A program made the translations under genes and the position numbers. A model generated the notes under the pieces. The model saw only the letters and a list, made by a program, of their open reading frames with translations, was not told the DNA's origin and did not search any database. A stretch of DNA of 64,000 nucleotides, taken from CAZIVP01 sp964542915. GTDB taxonomy: Bacteria > Calditrichota > Calditrichia > Calditrichales > Calditrichaceae. The stretch's first letter is position 1. Every line of letters starts with the position of its first letter. Below, in pieces: positions 26,317 to 35,441 of the stretch. The stretch is from assembly GCA_964542915.1 (NCBI GenBank), contig CAZIVP010000008.1, positions 1 through 64,000 on the forward strand. Reading direction: 5' to 3'.

Positions 26317-27059
26317 TGTTTTTACGCCTTTTGACATTGTTGCTTTCGATGGCGTTCCTCCTGCAAAATTGCAAGGGCGTGCAGCAAACCGAGGTTTCGA
26401 CGGATACGGAAAAAAAAGTTCAGAAATCCGTCGGGCAACGTTTGGCTGATAAAAAACGTCTGCAACGTCTGAAAGTACAACTGAGCGAAGGAGCGGTGGG
26501 ACGGGCTATCAATAAATATAAACCTACCATTAAAAAGTACGCCAAGCGCTACGGATTCGACTGGCGACTGATTGCCGCTCAGACTCTTCAGGAATCGGGC
26601 TTCAAGATGCGGGCCCGCAGCCGGGTCGGCGCCCGCGGTTTGATGCAGATTATGCCGCGCACCGCACGCGAGATCAGCAATGAACTGGATATTGAATATA
26701 TCATGAAAAATCCCCGTGAGAATATCACGGCGGGCATATACCATCTCAAAAAACAACACCGCTATTTCCCCAATGCTTCCTACGAAGACCGCACCAAACT
26801 GGCCCTGGCCAGTTACAACGCCGGCGCCGGACGCGTGTTTGACGCCCAGGACATAGCCCGTTACCATAAACTACCGGCCCATAAATGGCAGAACGTAAAA
26901 CCGTATCTGGCCATGTTGAAGCGTTCGGACTGGGAATTGCATTTACAGGTCTGGCCGCAGGGACGACCGCCGCACGGTTATTTCTACGGATATAACGAGA
27001 CCATCAATTATGTGGATAATATCTGGGAATTATACATGGCCTACCAAAAGATTCTCTGA
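26316..27059 (+). CDS. Lytic transglycosylase lipoprotein
   Basis: A 247-residue peptidoglycan-cleaving enzyme of the SLT/goose-lysozyme-like kind. LLQNC (cysteine 19) forms a lipobox, so it is likely a lipoprotein. The catalytic E93 lies in QTLQESGFKMRA, followed by GARGLMQIMP and ALASYNAGAGRV, the standard substrate-binding blocks. It makes 1,6-anhydro ends in glycan strands. The start overlaps the DUF350-like gene by one base, so it is coupled to it. Confidence 0.94.
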   Translation: MFLRLLTLLLSMAFLLQNCKGVQQTEVSTDTEKKVQKSVGQRLADKKRLQRLKVQLSEGAVGRAINKYKPTIKKYAKRYGFDWRLIAAQTLQESGFKMRARSRVGARGLMQIMPRTAREISNELDIEYIMKNPRENITAGIYHLKKQHRYFPNASYEDRTKLALASYNAGAGRVFDAQDIARYHKLPAHKWQNVKPYLAMLKRSDWELHLQVWPQGRPPHGYFYGYNETINYVDNIWELYMAYQKIL

Positions 27060-27115
27060 ACCGGGATTCGCCCAAAAGATTAACCGACCTTACATTTTCC
27101 AATCGGGTTATAACA

Positions 27116-29524
27116 TCATCGCCAGTTTTCGAATGACATACGGCGACCATCGCTAACGAACTGAATTCCGCCCAGGCGATCGGTTCGCAGGACGGGGACG
27201 GGATACTGCAGCAGACGTTTGACGGTCCGGTGGCTGGGATGGAAAAAACGATTATAGCGCCCAACGGATATAACCGCAAAGCGGGGATCAACCTTTTGCA
27301 ATAAAGGTAACGTGGTAGAGGTTTTACTGCCGTGGTGCCCCACTTTCAGCACGGTACTATTCAAAAAACCGTTATAATTGCTGAGGGCGGGTTCAGCGCT
27401 TTTCTCAAGATCGCCGGTTAAAAGAACGGCGGTTTCTCCGTAAAGAATTTTCAATACAAGAGAACTGTTATTCACCTCTTCGCCTGAATAATTGGCAGCG
27501 CTGCAAAACGAACCGGTCGGATGCAAAATGTATACCCGTGTGTGCGGATCGACATATAACTGTTCGCCGCGCCTTTTCCAACGTACGGGGATATGCAGAC
27601 GGTGCGCCTGTTTTATGAGACGATGGTATACCACGCTGCGTGCTTCGTATTGCGGTAATACCAGCGTGTCCACTTCCACCGTTTGCATCAGACTTATCAA
27701 ACCGCCTATGTGATCGCTGTGAGCGTGGGAGCCCACCAAATATTTGAGACGTTCTATGTCATAGTAGTTCAGCACCGGCCGAACATAATGGTCCCCGGCG
27801 TCAAAGCCCCGTTTCAGGTCGCCGGCATCCACCAGCATCGTTTCACCGTTGGGAAATCGGATAAGTGCGGCGTCGCCCTGACCAACGTTTAGGTGTAATA
27901 TCCGCAATTGACCGGAACCGGCCGGAGTCAGGGGCATGGCGAGTAGCAACAGGAAAGACAAACCACCTGCAAACAAAATACGCGCCATTCGAAGCCGCCA
28001 GTTGAAAAGGAAAAGAATCAAAGTTGTAATCAGTATGATCTGCAGGATTGAAGGCGCGGGCAAATGAAACTGCATGAAGGGAAACTTAGCCATCAAAGCG
28101 ATTACGGCGCTGATAAGTAAAAAAAAATGGTGCAGTAGAAAAGCCGATGCGGTAATCGCAAAAAAAGGCAGAGCGGAGAGGAAAAGAAAAATGAAGGCGC
28201 CGATGACAAACATGCCGATCAGTGGAATGATGATGATATTGGCTAAGAGTGCTCCGCTCTGAAACACGCCGTAATAACTCCAGGTTAAGGGCAATGTACC
28301 AAGCACGGCCGCTGCCGAAACCAGCACCGGTTGTCGGATCCATTGGTTGAATACGCGCTTCCGCCGCGTCTCGCCGGACATTTGCGGAACAAGAGCGTTA
28401 AAGCGCGGATACCCATAAAGAATAGCGAAAACAGCCGCGAATGAAAATTGAAAACCGGGCATCAATAGTTGCAGGGGATCGAAGATAAGGATTAATAGCC
28501 CGGCGGCGGCGACCGTATTCAGGGGACGAATATGACGCTCGCTCAACCTCCCCAAAAAATAGAAAACGACCATCAGTGTGGCGCGTAAAACCGGCGCCTT
28601 AAAATTGACCAATGCCACAAACAGCACCAGACCGGCGACGGCTGCAATCGTTCGTAAATGAAACGGCAGGCGAAAAAAAGAGAGGACGGTCGTTAGAATT
28701 AACACAATAAAACCAACGTGTAAGCCGGAAATGGCTAAAACATGAACGATGCCCGTGCGTCTGAATTGTTCCGTTACATTCACCTCCAAATTCTGACGTT
28801 CGCCCAGTAATAATGCCTGCAACACATCGCGTGTGGGCGGCGGAAAATAGCGGTCGATCGTGCTGCGGATATATGCACGCAGCGGCAAAACGAGCGTGCG
28901 TTTCCACGAGCTCCCGCCTTTCGCACGCTTCATAAGACGTACGTTATCATCGCCGAGATAGAGTTGATGATGGACCCCTTTCCAATGCAGATAACGGCGA
29001 TAGTTGAAATCGCCCGGATTGGAAGGCAGAGCCGGTTTGAACGGCCTCGAGGCAATATGCAACCAGTCGCCGTAGCTCAGTTTCTGTTCATAACGCCCCT
29101 GAAATACCATGACTTTGCCTTGGGCTTCCCGAAAGCCGGAATCCACTTGTACCCGACGGCATTGCAGAAGATACCGGTGTTTGCCGTCCTTTTGGTAATG
29201 TGCTTCTGCGATAAAGCCATCTATGGCTTCGATCTCAGCCAGCCGGTGGTTAATGAGATGGTTGGGATCGAACAGGGTTAACCGGCCCAATCCCGATGAT
29301 AAACCGAGCATAACGACCAACGGCGCCATGGCAAATACAAAAAGGGCCGGCGCGTAACGGTGAAAGATCCACGCAACGATAAAAAGAAAAATCGTCGGAA
29401 TTAAAACAACTAAAGGCGGCAAGCTCAATCTCGCAAACCAGGCCAGGGCGACGCCCGCGGAAAAGAGGAAAAAGAAAAACAGAGTCGGATATACACGATA
29501 CTGATGGGTCAGCCAATTTCGCAT
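27116..29524 (-). CDS. Competence protein ComEC/Rec2 (DNA-uptake channel)
   Basis: An 802-residue ComEC: an N-terminal DUF4131 extracytoplasmic domain, a central Competence domain with about ten helices including VLAISGLHVGFIVLI, and a C-terminal metallo-beta-lactamase-like domain with VDAGD, GSHAHSDHIGGL and VGHHGSKTS metal-ligand motifs. It moves single-stranded DNA across the inner membrane, and the last domain is thought to degrade one strand. No comEA or pilus gene is nearby, so the competence genes are dispersed. The N-terminal region of the protein is at the right end of the gene. Confidence 0.95.
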   Translation of the reverse strand: MRNWLTHQYRVYPTLFFFFLFSAGVALAWFARLSLPPLVVLIPTIFLFIVAWIFHRYAPALFVFAMAPLVVMLGLSSGLGRLTLFDPNHLINHRLAEIEAIDGFIAEAHYQKDGKHRYLLQCRRVQVDSGFREAQGKVMVFQGRYEQKLSYGDWLHIASRPFKPALPSNPGDFNYRRYLHWKGVHHQLYLGDDNVRLMKRAKGGSSWKRTLVLPLRAYIRSTIDRYFPPPTRDVLQALLLGERQNLEVNVTEQFRRTGIVHVLAISGLHVGFIVLILTTVLSFFRLPFHLRTIAAVAGLVLFVALVNFKAPVLRATLMVVFYFLGRLSERHIRPLNTVAAAGLLILIFDPLQLLMPGFQFSFAAVFAILYGYPRFNALVPQMSGETRRKRVFNQWIRQPVLVSAAAVLGTLPLTWSYYGVFQSGALLANIIIIPLIGMFVIGAFIFLFLSALPFFAITASAFLLHHFFLLISAVIALMAKFPFMQFHLPAPSILQIILITTLILFLFNWRLRMARILFAGGLSFLLLLAMPLTPAGSGQLRILHLNVGQGDAALIRFPNGETMLVDAGDLKRGFDAGDHYVRPVLNYYDIERLKYLVGSHAHSDHIGGLISLMQTVEVDTLVLPQYEARSVVYHRLIKQAHRLHIPVRWKRRGEQLYVDPHTRVYILHPTGSFCSAANYSGEEVNNSSLVLKILYGETAVLLTGDLEKSAEPALSNYNGFLNSTVLKVGHHGSKTSTTLPLLQKVDPRFAVISVGRYNRFFHPSHRTVKRLLQYPVPVLRTDRLGGIQFVSDGRRMSFENWR

Positions 29525-29572
29525 ATGGATGCCGTCAAATCAGATACTCAAGAAAAATGTAGTTTATCAATA

Positions 29573-30322
29573 TTAAGGAATTTGAAATTCCGCGAAATCT
29601 TCGGCGATTGTAAAGCGACCTTCAAAATGGCGGGCAATGCCAGGTTGCAGGTCCGCATTATCATTACCGGGATAAATATGCGTCGCTACCAGGCGTTTCA
29701 AGCCCGCTGCGCTGGCAAACCGTCCCGTCGTTGAAGGCGACATGTGTCCTCCCTGCGCCTCGGCGTCCGGGTGGGAACATTCAACAATCCCGATATCCGC
29801 ATCACGGGCGAATTCGGCGAGCTTCGGGTCAAACGGAGTGTCGCTGCTATAAAACAGCGAGCCTTCGCCGTTGAAACGATAGGCGACGCTTTCTTCCGTA
29901 TGTTGCGTGGCGAAACTGGTTATTTGCAGTCGCCCGAATGTAATCGTCTTATTCGGATCGCAAACGATCACGTGCGGTAAATGCCCGCGCAGCCAGTCGC
30001 CCTGTGTTTGAACAACCCGCCGGCACAGGTTTTCGATGCCCGGCGGTCCGAATATGCGAAAGGACTCGTTGGTGTCCTTTTTTAGCAGATAACGGTTCAT
30101 CAAAAGCGGAAACAGATCGGCCCAGTGATCCAGATGAAAATGGCTGATAAAACACGCTCGCAGCCTGAGAACATCGAAATCCAGGCGTTTCAGTTGCCTT
30201 AAAATCCCCGGGCCGCTGTCGATCAAGAATTGGTTTTGTCCGTCATTTAATAAATATCCGCTGGGATTGCGATCTATACCGGAGAGTATGGTTCCGGAAC
30301 CCAGTACGATTAGGTTCATCAT
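29573..30322 (-). CDS. RNase Z-like MBL-fold metallo-hydrolase
   Basis: A 249-residue enzyme of the metallo-beta-lactamase fold. H61-x-H63-x-D65-H66 (SHFHLDHW) forms the dinuclear zinc site, followed by FATQHTEESVAYR and SHPDAEAQGGHMSPS. The shape resembles small RNase Z/ElaC-type hydrolases, including phosphodiesterases for nucleotides, but lacks the flexible arm of tRNase Z, so the substrate is open. Its start region carries a palindrome (30345-30356) 23-34 bases upstream. The gap to comEC is only 48 bases on the same strand. Confidence 0.85.
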   Translation of the reverse strand: MMNLIVLGSGTILSGIDRNPSGYLLNDGQNQFLIDSGPGILRQLKRLDFDVLRLRACFISHFHLDHWADLFPLLMNRYLLKKDTNESFRIFGPPGIENLCRRVVQTQGDWLRGHLPHVIVCDPNKTITFGRLQITSFATQHTEESVAYRFNGEGSLFYSSDTPFDPKLAEFARDADIGIVECSHPDAEAQGGHMSPSTTGRFASAAGLKRLVATHIYPGNDNADLQPGIARHFEGRFTIAEDFAEFQIP

Positions 30323-30807
30323 GCTTTTAACCTGCAGGCGTAAATACGTTAACGTAAAAATGTTATAACACGAAAGCGTACATACTTAAATTTAGTATGA
30401 TGATGTCATTAAACGCAAAAATCAACCTTAAAAATTGCATTATTTTTCTTAACGAAATTAAGAGCGGCAGACGCGGCGTCTATTGAAAAACAGCAACGAT
30501 GTTGTAAGGGGATTGCGTCCGGCAGTGAGCGGCATCGTGATTAACCGCGGCTCGGCGGATGATGGAGCCGCTTCCATGTTCTCATAAATTATTCATGATT
30601 GCGAATGCCATAGAACACGAGAGCGCAATGAAAGCGATTGGATATAACCTGAAATTGATACCAGCGGAACCCTTTGATGTATCGCTTCCGTTTCGCACGG
30701 CTTCTTGAAGAATATAATATAGTTATTGGGTTTGTCATATTTTTTTTATAATTTAAACGCGCAAAGTTCATTTTTCCCGGTAAACGATTAAATGTAAGGA
30801 GTGTGCT
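30323..30807. other. Divergent intergenic region with operator-like and hairpin sequences
   Basis: About 485 bases between divergent genes. It holds the palindrome TACGTTAACGTA (30345-30356), a stem-loop GCGGCTC/GAGCCGC (30547-30571, 11-base loop) and an AT-rich stretch before the TPR gene. A minus-strand frame at 30589-30771 (60 codons) looks like chance sequence. No RNA gene is evident. Confidence 0.5.
30345..30356. promoter_or_regulatory. Putative operator palindrome (TACGTTAACGTA)
   Basis: A perfect 12-base palindrome located 23-34 bases before the metallo-hydrolase start codon on the minus strand. It shares TACGT-AACGTAAA with the palindrome upstream of the methyltransferase at 9475-9490, at a similar distance. 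A shared regulator is possible but unproven. Confidence 0.35.
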
Positions 30808-31806
30808 ATGCGTTTAATAAGTGCGGTTCTATTGCTTTTAATGATGGTAACGCTTATCTATCGTTGCGGCAGTAATAATGAGGCAGAAGGCGATCAGGCT
30901 TACGCCGGCGGTAAATACGATCAGGCGATTAATTATTATTTGAAAGCTAAGAAAGAACGACCGGAAGACGCATCCATTAAAGGTAAAATAGCCCTTTCCT
31001 ATATGCAGAAGGGTCTTTTTTTGTATCGACGGACTCAGAATCTGGAGGCCTTTACGGGAAATTTTGAAAAGGCTAAAGATTTTATTCCAAAGGAAAATCC
31101 GACCGTACACTTTGATACGACTTACAGCCGTTTACTCTATGAACTGGCGCGCGCATACCACGAGGCCCGTCCTGCCAACGAAATCCAAAAAGAACAATAC
31201 TTTAACAATAAATTAAAACATTTGGAAAAGGCCATTCAGATACATGCAGAGAATCAGGCGGCCCGGGACTTTCTCCAGCAAATCCGGGAAGATAATTTTC
31301 AACGTATGTATGACAAGGGTTTGAGTCTATTTAAACAGGCCCGGCGTGAGCGAAGAAACGGTGATCTCTTTTTAAGCGCTGAATACTATTTAAGGAAAGC
31401 GGTCGATTTTGATCCGCAAAACGTAGAGGCGCGCAACTACCTGAAACAGGTTCGCAACGAAACCATAAGCATACTGGATATGGATCAGATACTACCGATC
31501 GCTGTGGCAGCCCAGAAACAAATGGGCGGGCGCCGCTTACTGGATCTCGCGGTCCTGAATAACAGCGGAGAAACGCTGGTGTTTGATCCAAACCAACTGA
31601 CGATTGTCGACCGAAGAGGCAATAGCCACGCCTTTGATCCGGAAGAAACGAAACGGTATGAAGGTGGTTTGACCGAAGCGCGTACGCTAAAAGCCAGGGA
31701 ACAGCTTAATGCTACCATCGCCGTTGCTCTGCCGGCCTCCGCCGAAGCCGACCGCCTGGTCTATAAGATCGACGACGAAGAAACCGTGGTTAAATATTTT
31801 CCATAA
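30808..31806 (+). CDS. Tetratricopeptide-repeat lipoprotein-like protein
   Basis: A 332-residue exported protein. A signal peptide (about residues 1-19) ends before C20, but LIYRC is a poor lipobox, so lipidation is unsure. Repeats with the TPR pattern (EGDQAYAGGKYDQAINYYL at 27-45, and a second set around residues 165-205) are visible. The C-terminal 100 residues (LDLAVLNNSGETLVFDP) form a separate beta-domain like the DUF4352/telokin-type immunoglobulin fold. AAGGAG precedes the ATG. A terminator follows. Function unknown; such proteins often scaffold envelope assemblies. Confidence 0.75.
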   Translation: MRLISAVLLLLMMVTLIYRCGSNNEAEGDQAYAGGKYDQAINYYLKAKKERPEDASIKGKIALSYMQKGLFLYRRTQNLEAFTGNFEKAKDFIPKENPTVHFDTTYSRLLYELARAYHEARPANEIQKEQYFNNKLKHLEKAIQIHAENQAARDFLQQIREDNFQRMYDKGLSLFKQARRERRNGDLFLSAEYYLRKAVDFDPQNVEARNYLKQVRNETISILDMDQILPIAVAAQKQMGGRRLLDLAVLNNSGETLVFDPNQLTIVDRRGNSHAFDPEETKRYEGGLTEARTLKAREQLNATIAVALPASAEADRLVYKIDDEETVVKYFP

Positions 31807-31835
31807 AAAAAGGCGGCCCGCGAAGAGCCGCCTTT
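31805..31835 (-). terminator. Intrinsic terminator (bidirectional, mainly for the minus-strand protease)
   Basis: AAAGGCGGC (31809-31817) pairs perfectly with GCCGCCTTT (31827-31835) around a 9-base loop. On the minus strand the stem is followed by a run of seven T residues (bases 31804-31810 read as A on the plus strand), an ideal terminator for the protease gene ending at 31861. For the plus-strand TPR gene ending at 31806 the stem is followed by only three T residues. Confidence 0.8.
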
Positions 31836-31860
31836 CCTCCGGATGAAATTGGAGTGATGC

Positions 31861-34800
31861 TTACTTTAATAAGAGTATTTTGCGCTGTAATTTGTGCTTT
31901 TTATCGATGGTAATCTGGTAAAAATAGAAGCCTGAACTGACATCATTTCCAAAATCATCCCGGGCATCCCAGCGAACGGTCTGAAGACCGCCTTCCATAG
32001 GCCGGTTAACGAGGGTCGATACTTTCTGGCCCAGCGTGTTATAGATTTCCAGCTTTACGTGGGCGTTTTGCGGAACATAAAATTTAATATCGGTTACCGG
32101 ATTAAACGGATTCGGAGAGTTAAACGCCAGCTGAAATCCGATTTCACCTTCGATCTCTTCCAGACTCACGTCATCAACGGCAACGATGCTTGTATTTTCA
32201 TCGGTACTTCCGCAGGTTTCCACATTAGCCGCTTCGTCGTACGTCCAACCGGATTTGGTTACATTATCCACGCAAAAGGTAAAGTTGCCGTCGCCGATAA
32301 CCCAGTTGGATTTGGCGGTAGCATAACCGTCGGAGCCGGTGGTTACTTCATCCTGATCGGATGCGCTGCCGGACCAGGAGCCCGATACCGTCGCATCGCT
32401 GACAGGATTACCGTTGGCATCGACCACGCGTATTTCAGCCGAGCCGCGCGTGACGATCCAGAAGCTTTCCTTGGTAACCGTCACTTCGCTTACGTGCATG
32501 GTCTGCGTGGTGGGCTCGGTTACCGTGATATAGTCCACTTTGGTTTCGGTATCGGAGCCATAATCATTGCTGGCGGTCATTTCAACGGTGTAGGTACCGG
32601 CGCTTGTGTATTCGTGCGTTGGATTCTGCTCGGTGGAGGTGGCGCCGTCGCCAAAATCCCAGCTCCAGCTGGTGGGATCGTTGGTTGACTCATCCGTAAA
32701 ATTCACGGTCAGCGGCGCTTCGCCGGAAGTTGGCGAACCGCTGAAATCGGCGACCGGCGCTTCACCGGCGGGCTCATTCACGGTTATGTAGTCCACTTTG
32801 GTTTCGGTATCGGAGCCGTAATCATTGCTGGCGGTCATTTCAACGGTGTAGGTACCGGCGCTTGTGTATTCGTGCGTTGGATTCTGCTCGGTGGAGGTGG
32901 CGCCGTCGCCAAAATCCCAGCTCCAGCTGGTGGGATCGTTGGTTGACTCATCCGTAAAATTCACGGTCAGCGGCGCTTCGCCGGAAGTTGGCGAACCGCT
33001 GAAATCGGCGACCGGCGCTTCGCCGGCGGGCTCATTCACGGTTATGTAGTCCACTTTGGTTTCGGCGTCGGAATCACAGGAATTGGATGAGGTAAGCGTA
33101 ACGGTGTAGGTGCCGGCCGAACTGTATTCATGGGTGGGATTTTGTTCGGTTGAAGTGGCGCCGTCGCCGAAATCCCATTCCCAGGCGCTTACATCGCCGG
33201 TGGACTCATCGCTAAAGGAAACCGTTAAAGGCGCTTCGCCGGAAGTTGGCGATCCGCTGAAATCGGCGGTGATGGGTTCATAAACCGTAATATAATCGCT
33301 TTTGGTTTCGGTATCGGAGCCGCCGGGGCCCGTAACCGTCAATTCGACCGTGTAAGTACCGGAGCTGCTGTACTCGTGGGTGGGATTCTGCTCGGTGGAG
33401 GTGGCGCCGTCGCCGAAATCCCATGACCAGGAATCGATATCGCCGCTGGATTCATCGCTAAAATTTACAGTAAGCGGTTCGCAGCCTTCCGTAGGGTCGC
33501 CGCTGAATTCGGCAGTCGGCGCGGAAGGACCGCTGTCGTCATTGACGGCGTTAAAGGCATTTACCCGACCGGCGCCCAGCTTACCTTCATAACTCTCATT
33601 GCCGGAGACGCCGTAAATATCATCTGCCGTATCATACAAACGTTGTTCAACCTGATCGGCGGTCCAATCCGGGTGCTTCGACCAGATTAATGCCGCTACC
33701 GACGCGGCCAGGGGCGCCGACATGGAAGTACCGCTGAGGGTGGCGACATAGTCGTTATTGGGATCATCGTTATCGTGGTAAGTGCTCAGAATATCCGATC
33801 CCGGCGCGGAAATATCCACAAAAGAACCGAAATTGGAAAAATCGGATTTAACATCGTTCTGATCGGTTGAAGCGACGCCGATTACGTCGGAACGATCCAG
33901 CATATAATCGGAGCTCTCGGCGTCGTCGTTACCGGCGGATTTAAATACCATGCCGCCACCTGCGACGAAATAATCGATGGCGTCGCCGAGACCGCCGGAA
34001 TTAGAGGAACCCCAGCTACAGGAAGCGATATGAGCGCCGTTATCGGCGGCGTAATAGAAGGCATCGGCGGCGAAGCCCATATCCACATAGCCTACTTCAA
34101 AAATGAAATAACGGCCGGACCATCCGATGCGCAACGGCATAACGCTGACGCCGTCGGCTTCGACTTCCTGCACACCGCTGCCGTAACCGCCGGAGGGCGC
34201 AGCAACGGCGTAATTGTTATTGGTTATAGCGCCCACGATACCCGCCGTATGGGTTCCGTGGCCGTTATAGTCGCGCGGATCGTTGTCGGGAGTGTCATCG
34301 TCTTCCCCGCTTACGCCGTTTTTATCGTCGACGAAATCCCAGCCGATCCAGTCGTCCACATAGCCGTTGCCGTCGTCATCCACCCCGTCGCTGCCGTCTT
34401 TTTCGGTCCAATTGATCCACATATTGCCCCTGGCGGCTTCTACATTAGACGGAGAAGCATCGGCACCGCCGAGGTCTTTATGATAATAGCGTGTGCCTGT
34501 ATCCAGGATGGCGACAATAATGTCCTCGTTGCCTGTTTCGATATCCCAGGCTTCGGGCGCATCAACGTCGGCGTCATTAGATTGATTTAAATGCCACTGG
34601 TCGGGATAATCGGGATCATTGGGCGTGCGGGCGTGCACTTTGTGAACCCCAACAGGCTGCGCGTCCACTACACCGGATAAACGTCGGTATGCCCTGGCAG
34701 CGGTTTCAGCGTCAATCTCACTGTTAAACTCGATGCGAAACCAGGTTTTGGGGTCAATTTTACGGCCATCGAGATAACGGGCCTCCAGGTCCGGGTATTT

Positions 34801-35067
34801 TTGTATGAGGGCGCGTGCTTCGTATTGGCGGTTTAAACGGTCCAGACTGACGATGCCCGTTAAACCCTCCCGTTCCGCGCGCCTTTTATCGATGGATTGC
34901 AGCAAACGGTCGCTCAATTTAATCACAATTTGTTTCTTTTCGTAGCCGAGAAAATTGGGGGCGTCTTCAGCGCTGCGTTCCACGTTTTTATATTTCAGGT
35001 CGCCGGCTGCCGAAAATGAAGCGAAGAGGAACAGAAAACTGATAAAATAAATCACCTTGTTACTCAT
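31861..35067 (-). CDS. Secreted subtilisin-like protease with four PKD domains and type IX sorting domain
   Basis: A 1068-residue S8-family protease. A signal peptide (residues 1-21) is followed by an inhibitor-type propeptide, then the catalytic triad: D189 (VAILDTG), H270 (NGHGTHTAG) and S448 (LSGTSMSAP), with N380 as oxyanion residue. Four PKD domains follow (about 535-870), each with WDFGDGATSTEQNPTHEY; the last two are nearly identical. The tail has an SPNPFNPVTDI segment and FlgD-like fold ending in KILLLK, a type IX sorting domain. The start at 35067 has GGAGG in place; 35145 would lack a signal peptide. Probably a secreted degradative enzyme exported by the Por system in the window. 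Confidence 0.93.
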   Translation of the reverse strand: MSNKVIYFISFLFLFASFSAAGDLKYKNVERSAEDAPNFLGYEKKQIVIKLSDRLLQSIDKRRAEREGLTGIVSLDRLNRQYEARALIQKYPDLEARYLDGRKIDPKTWFRIEFNSEIDAETAARAYRRLSGVVDAQPVGVHKVHARTPNDPDYPDQWHLNQSNDADVDAPEAWDIETGNEDIIVAILDTGTRYYHKDLGGADASPSNVEAARGNMWINWTEKDGSDGVDDDGNGYVDDWIGWDFVDDKNGVSGEDDDTPDNDPRDYNGHGTHTAGIVGAITNNNYAVAAPSGGYGSGVQEVEADGVSVMPLRIGWSGRYFIFEVGYVDMGFAADAFYYAADNGAHIASCSWGSSNSGGLGDAIDYFVAGGGMVFKSAGNDDAESSDYMLDRSDVIGVASTDQNDVKSDFSNFGSFVDISAPGSDILSTYHDNDDPNNDYVATLSGTSMSAPLAASVAALIWSKHPDWTADQVEQRLYDTADDIYGVSGNESYEGKLGAGRVNAFNAVNDDSGPSAPTAEFSGDPTEGCEPLTVNFSDESSGDIDSWSWDFGDGATSTEQNPTHEYSSSGTYTVELTVTGPGGSDTETKSDYITVYEPITADFSGSPTSGEAPLTVSFSDESTGDVSAWEWDFGDGATSTEQNPTHEYSSAGTYTVTLTSSNSCDSDAETKVDYITVNEPAGEAPVADFSGSPTSGEAPLTVNFTDESTNDPTSWSWDFGDGATSTEQNPTHEYTSAGTYTVEMTASNDYGSDTETKVDYITVNEPAGEAPVADFSGSPTSGEAPLTVNFTDESTNDPTSWSWDFGDGATSTEQNPTHEYTSAGTYTVEMTASNDYGSDTETKVDYITVTEPTTQTMHVSEVTVTKESFWIVTRGSAEIRVVDANGNPVSDATVSGSWSGSASDQDEVTTGSDGYATAKSNWVIGDGNFTFCVDNVTKSGWTYDEAANVETCGSTDENTSIVAVDDVSLEEIEGEIGFQLAFNSPNPFNPVTDIKFYVPQNAHVKLEIYNTLGQKVSTLVNRPMEGGLQTVRWDARDDFGNDVSSGFYFYQITIDKKHKLQRKILLLK
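32531..33046. repeat. 258-bp tandem duplication coding for the last two PKD domains
   Basis: Two units, 32531-32788 and 32789-33046, are in direct tandem and differ at only two positions that I can see (one in each half, e.g. CCATAA versus CCGTAA). They lie inside the protease gene and encode one complete PKD domain each. Near-identity suggests a recent duplication or ongoing homogenisation. Confidence 0.93.
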
Positions 35068-35441
35068 GGATTGACCTCCATTTTGTTTGGTTGGCAAAGA
35101 TTCAAAGAAATTATACGAATGAAATACTACATACCCTCCTTTCATTGCATGTGATTGATTTATTGCATCTATTATGACAATGCGTACTCGGAATGTTTTC
35201 TGAAGTGGTTTGAATTAAATGTCGTTGGTTCATTCGTATCAAACACATTTTCGCTTACACGGTACGGTGGTTAAAATGCCCGGTCTCTCTATTCAATGGT
35301 TTGAAGCTGTTATGGAATATAATAAGTACGCGGGGACTTTTTTGAATATTCCCATCAAAAGACCACGGCTGTAAGTGTAACCTTAACTAAGAATTCCAAA
35401 TTTGATCTTCGGCACATTTTAGTCGCCTATTTATTGAGGCA
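35068..35441. other. Leader and promoter region of the secreted protease
   Basis: About 370 bases upstream of the protease gene and behind the HD-GYP gene stop. On the minus strand a strong Shine-Dalgarno sequence AAAGGAGGG is followed by ATG-TAG (35132-35127), a start-stop element, 60 bases before the true start. A TATAAT-like hexamer on the minus strand lies between the two. No gene or RNA is recognised in the remainder. Confidence 0.4.

Noticed and set aside
30547..30571. GCGGCTC/GAGCCGC hairpin as a terminator
   Set aside because: No T-run in either direction and it lies between divergent genes, where no transcript ends are expected.
30589..30771. 60-codon minus-strand frame
   Set aside because: Basic, low-similarity sequence in an intergenic region, with no ribosome site; likely chance.
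32531..33580. Regular direct repeats suggesting a CRISPR array
   Set aside because: The repeats are 258 bp units within the protease reading frame and encode PKD domains; no short repeats with unique spacers are seen.
34030..34590. 186-codon plus-strand frame opposite the protease catalytic domain
   Set aside because: Shadow of the protease gene: the protease frame has a complete catalytic triad and the shadow has no recognisable domain.
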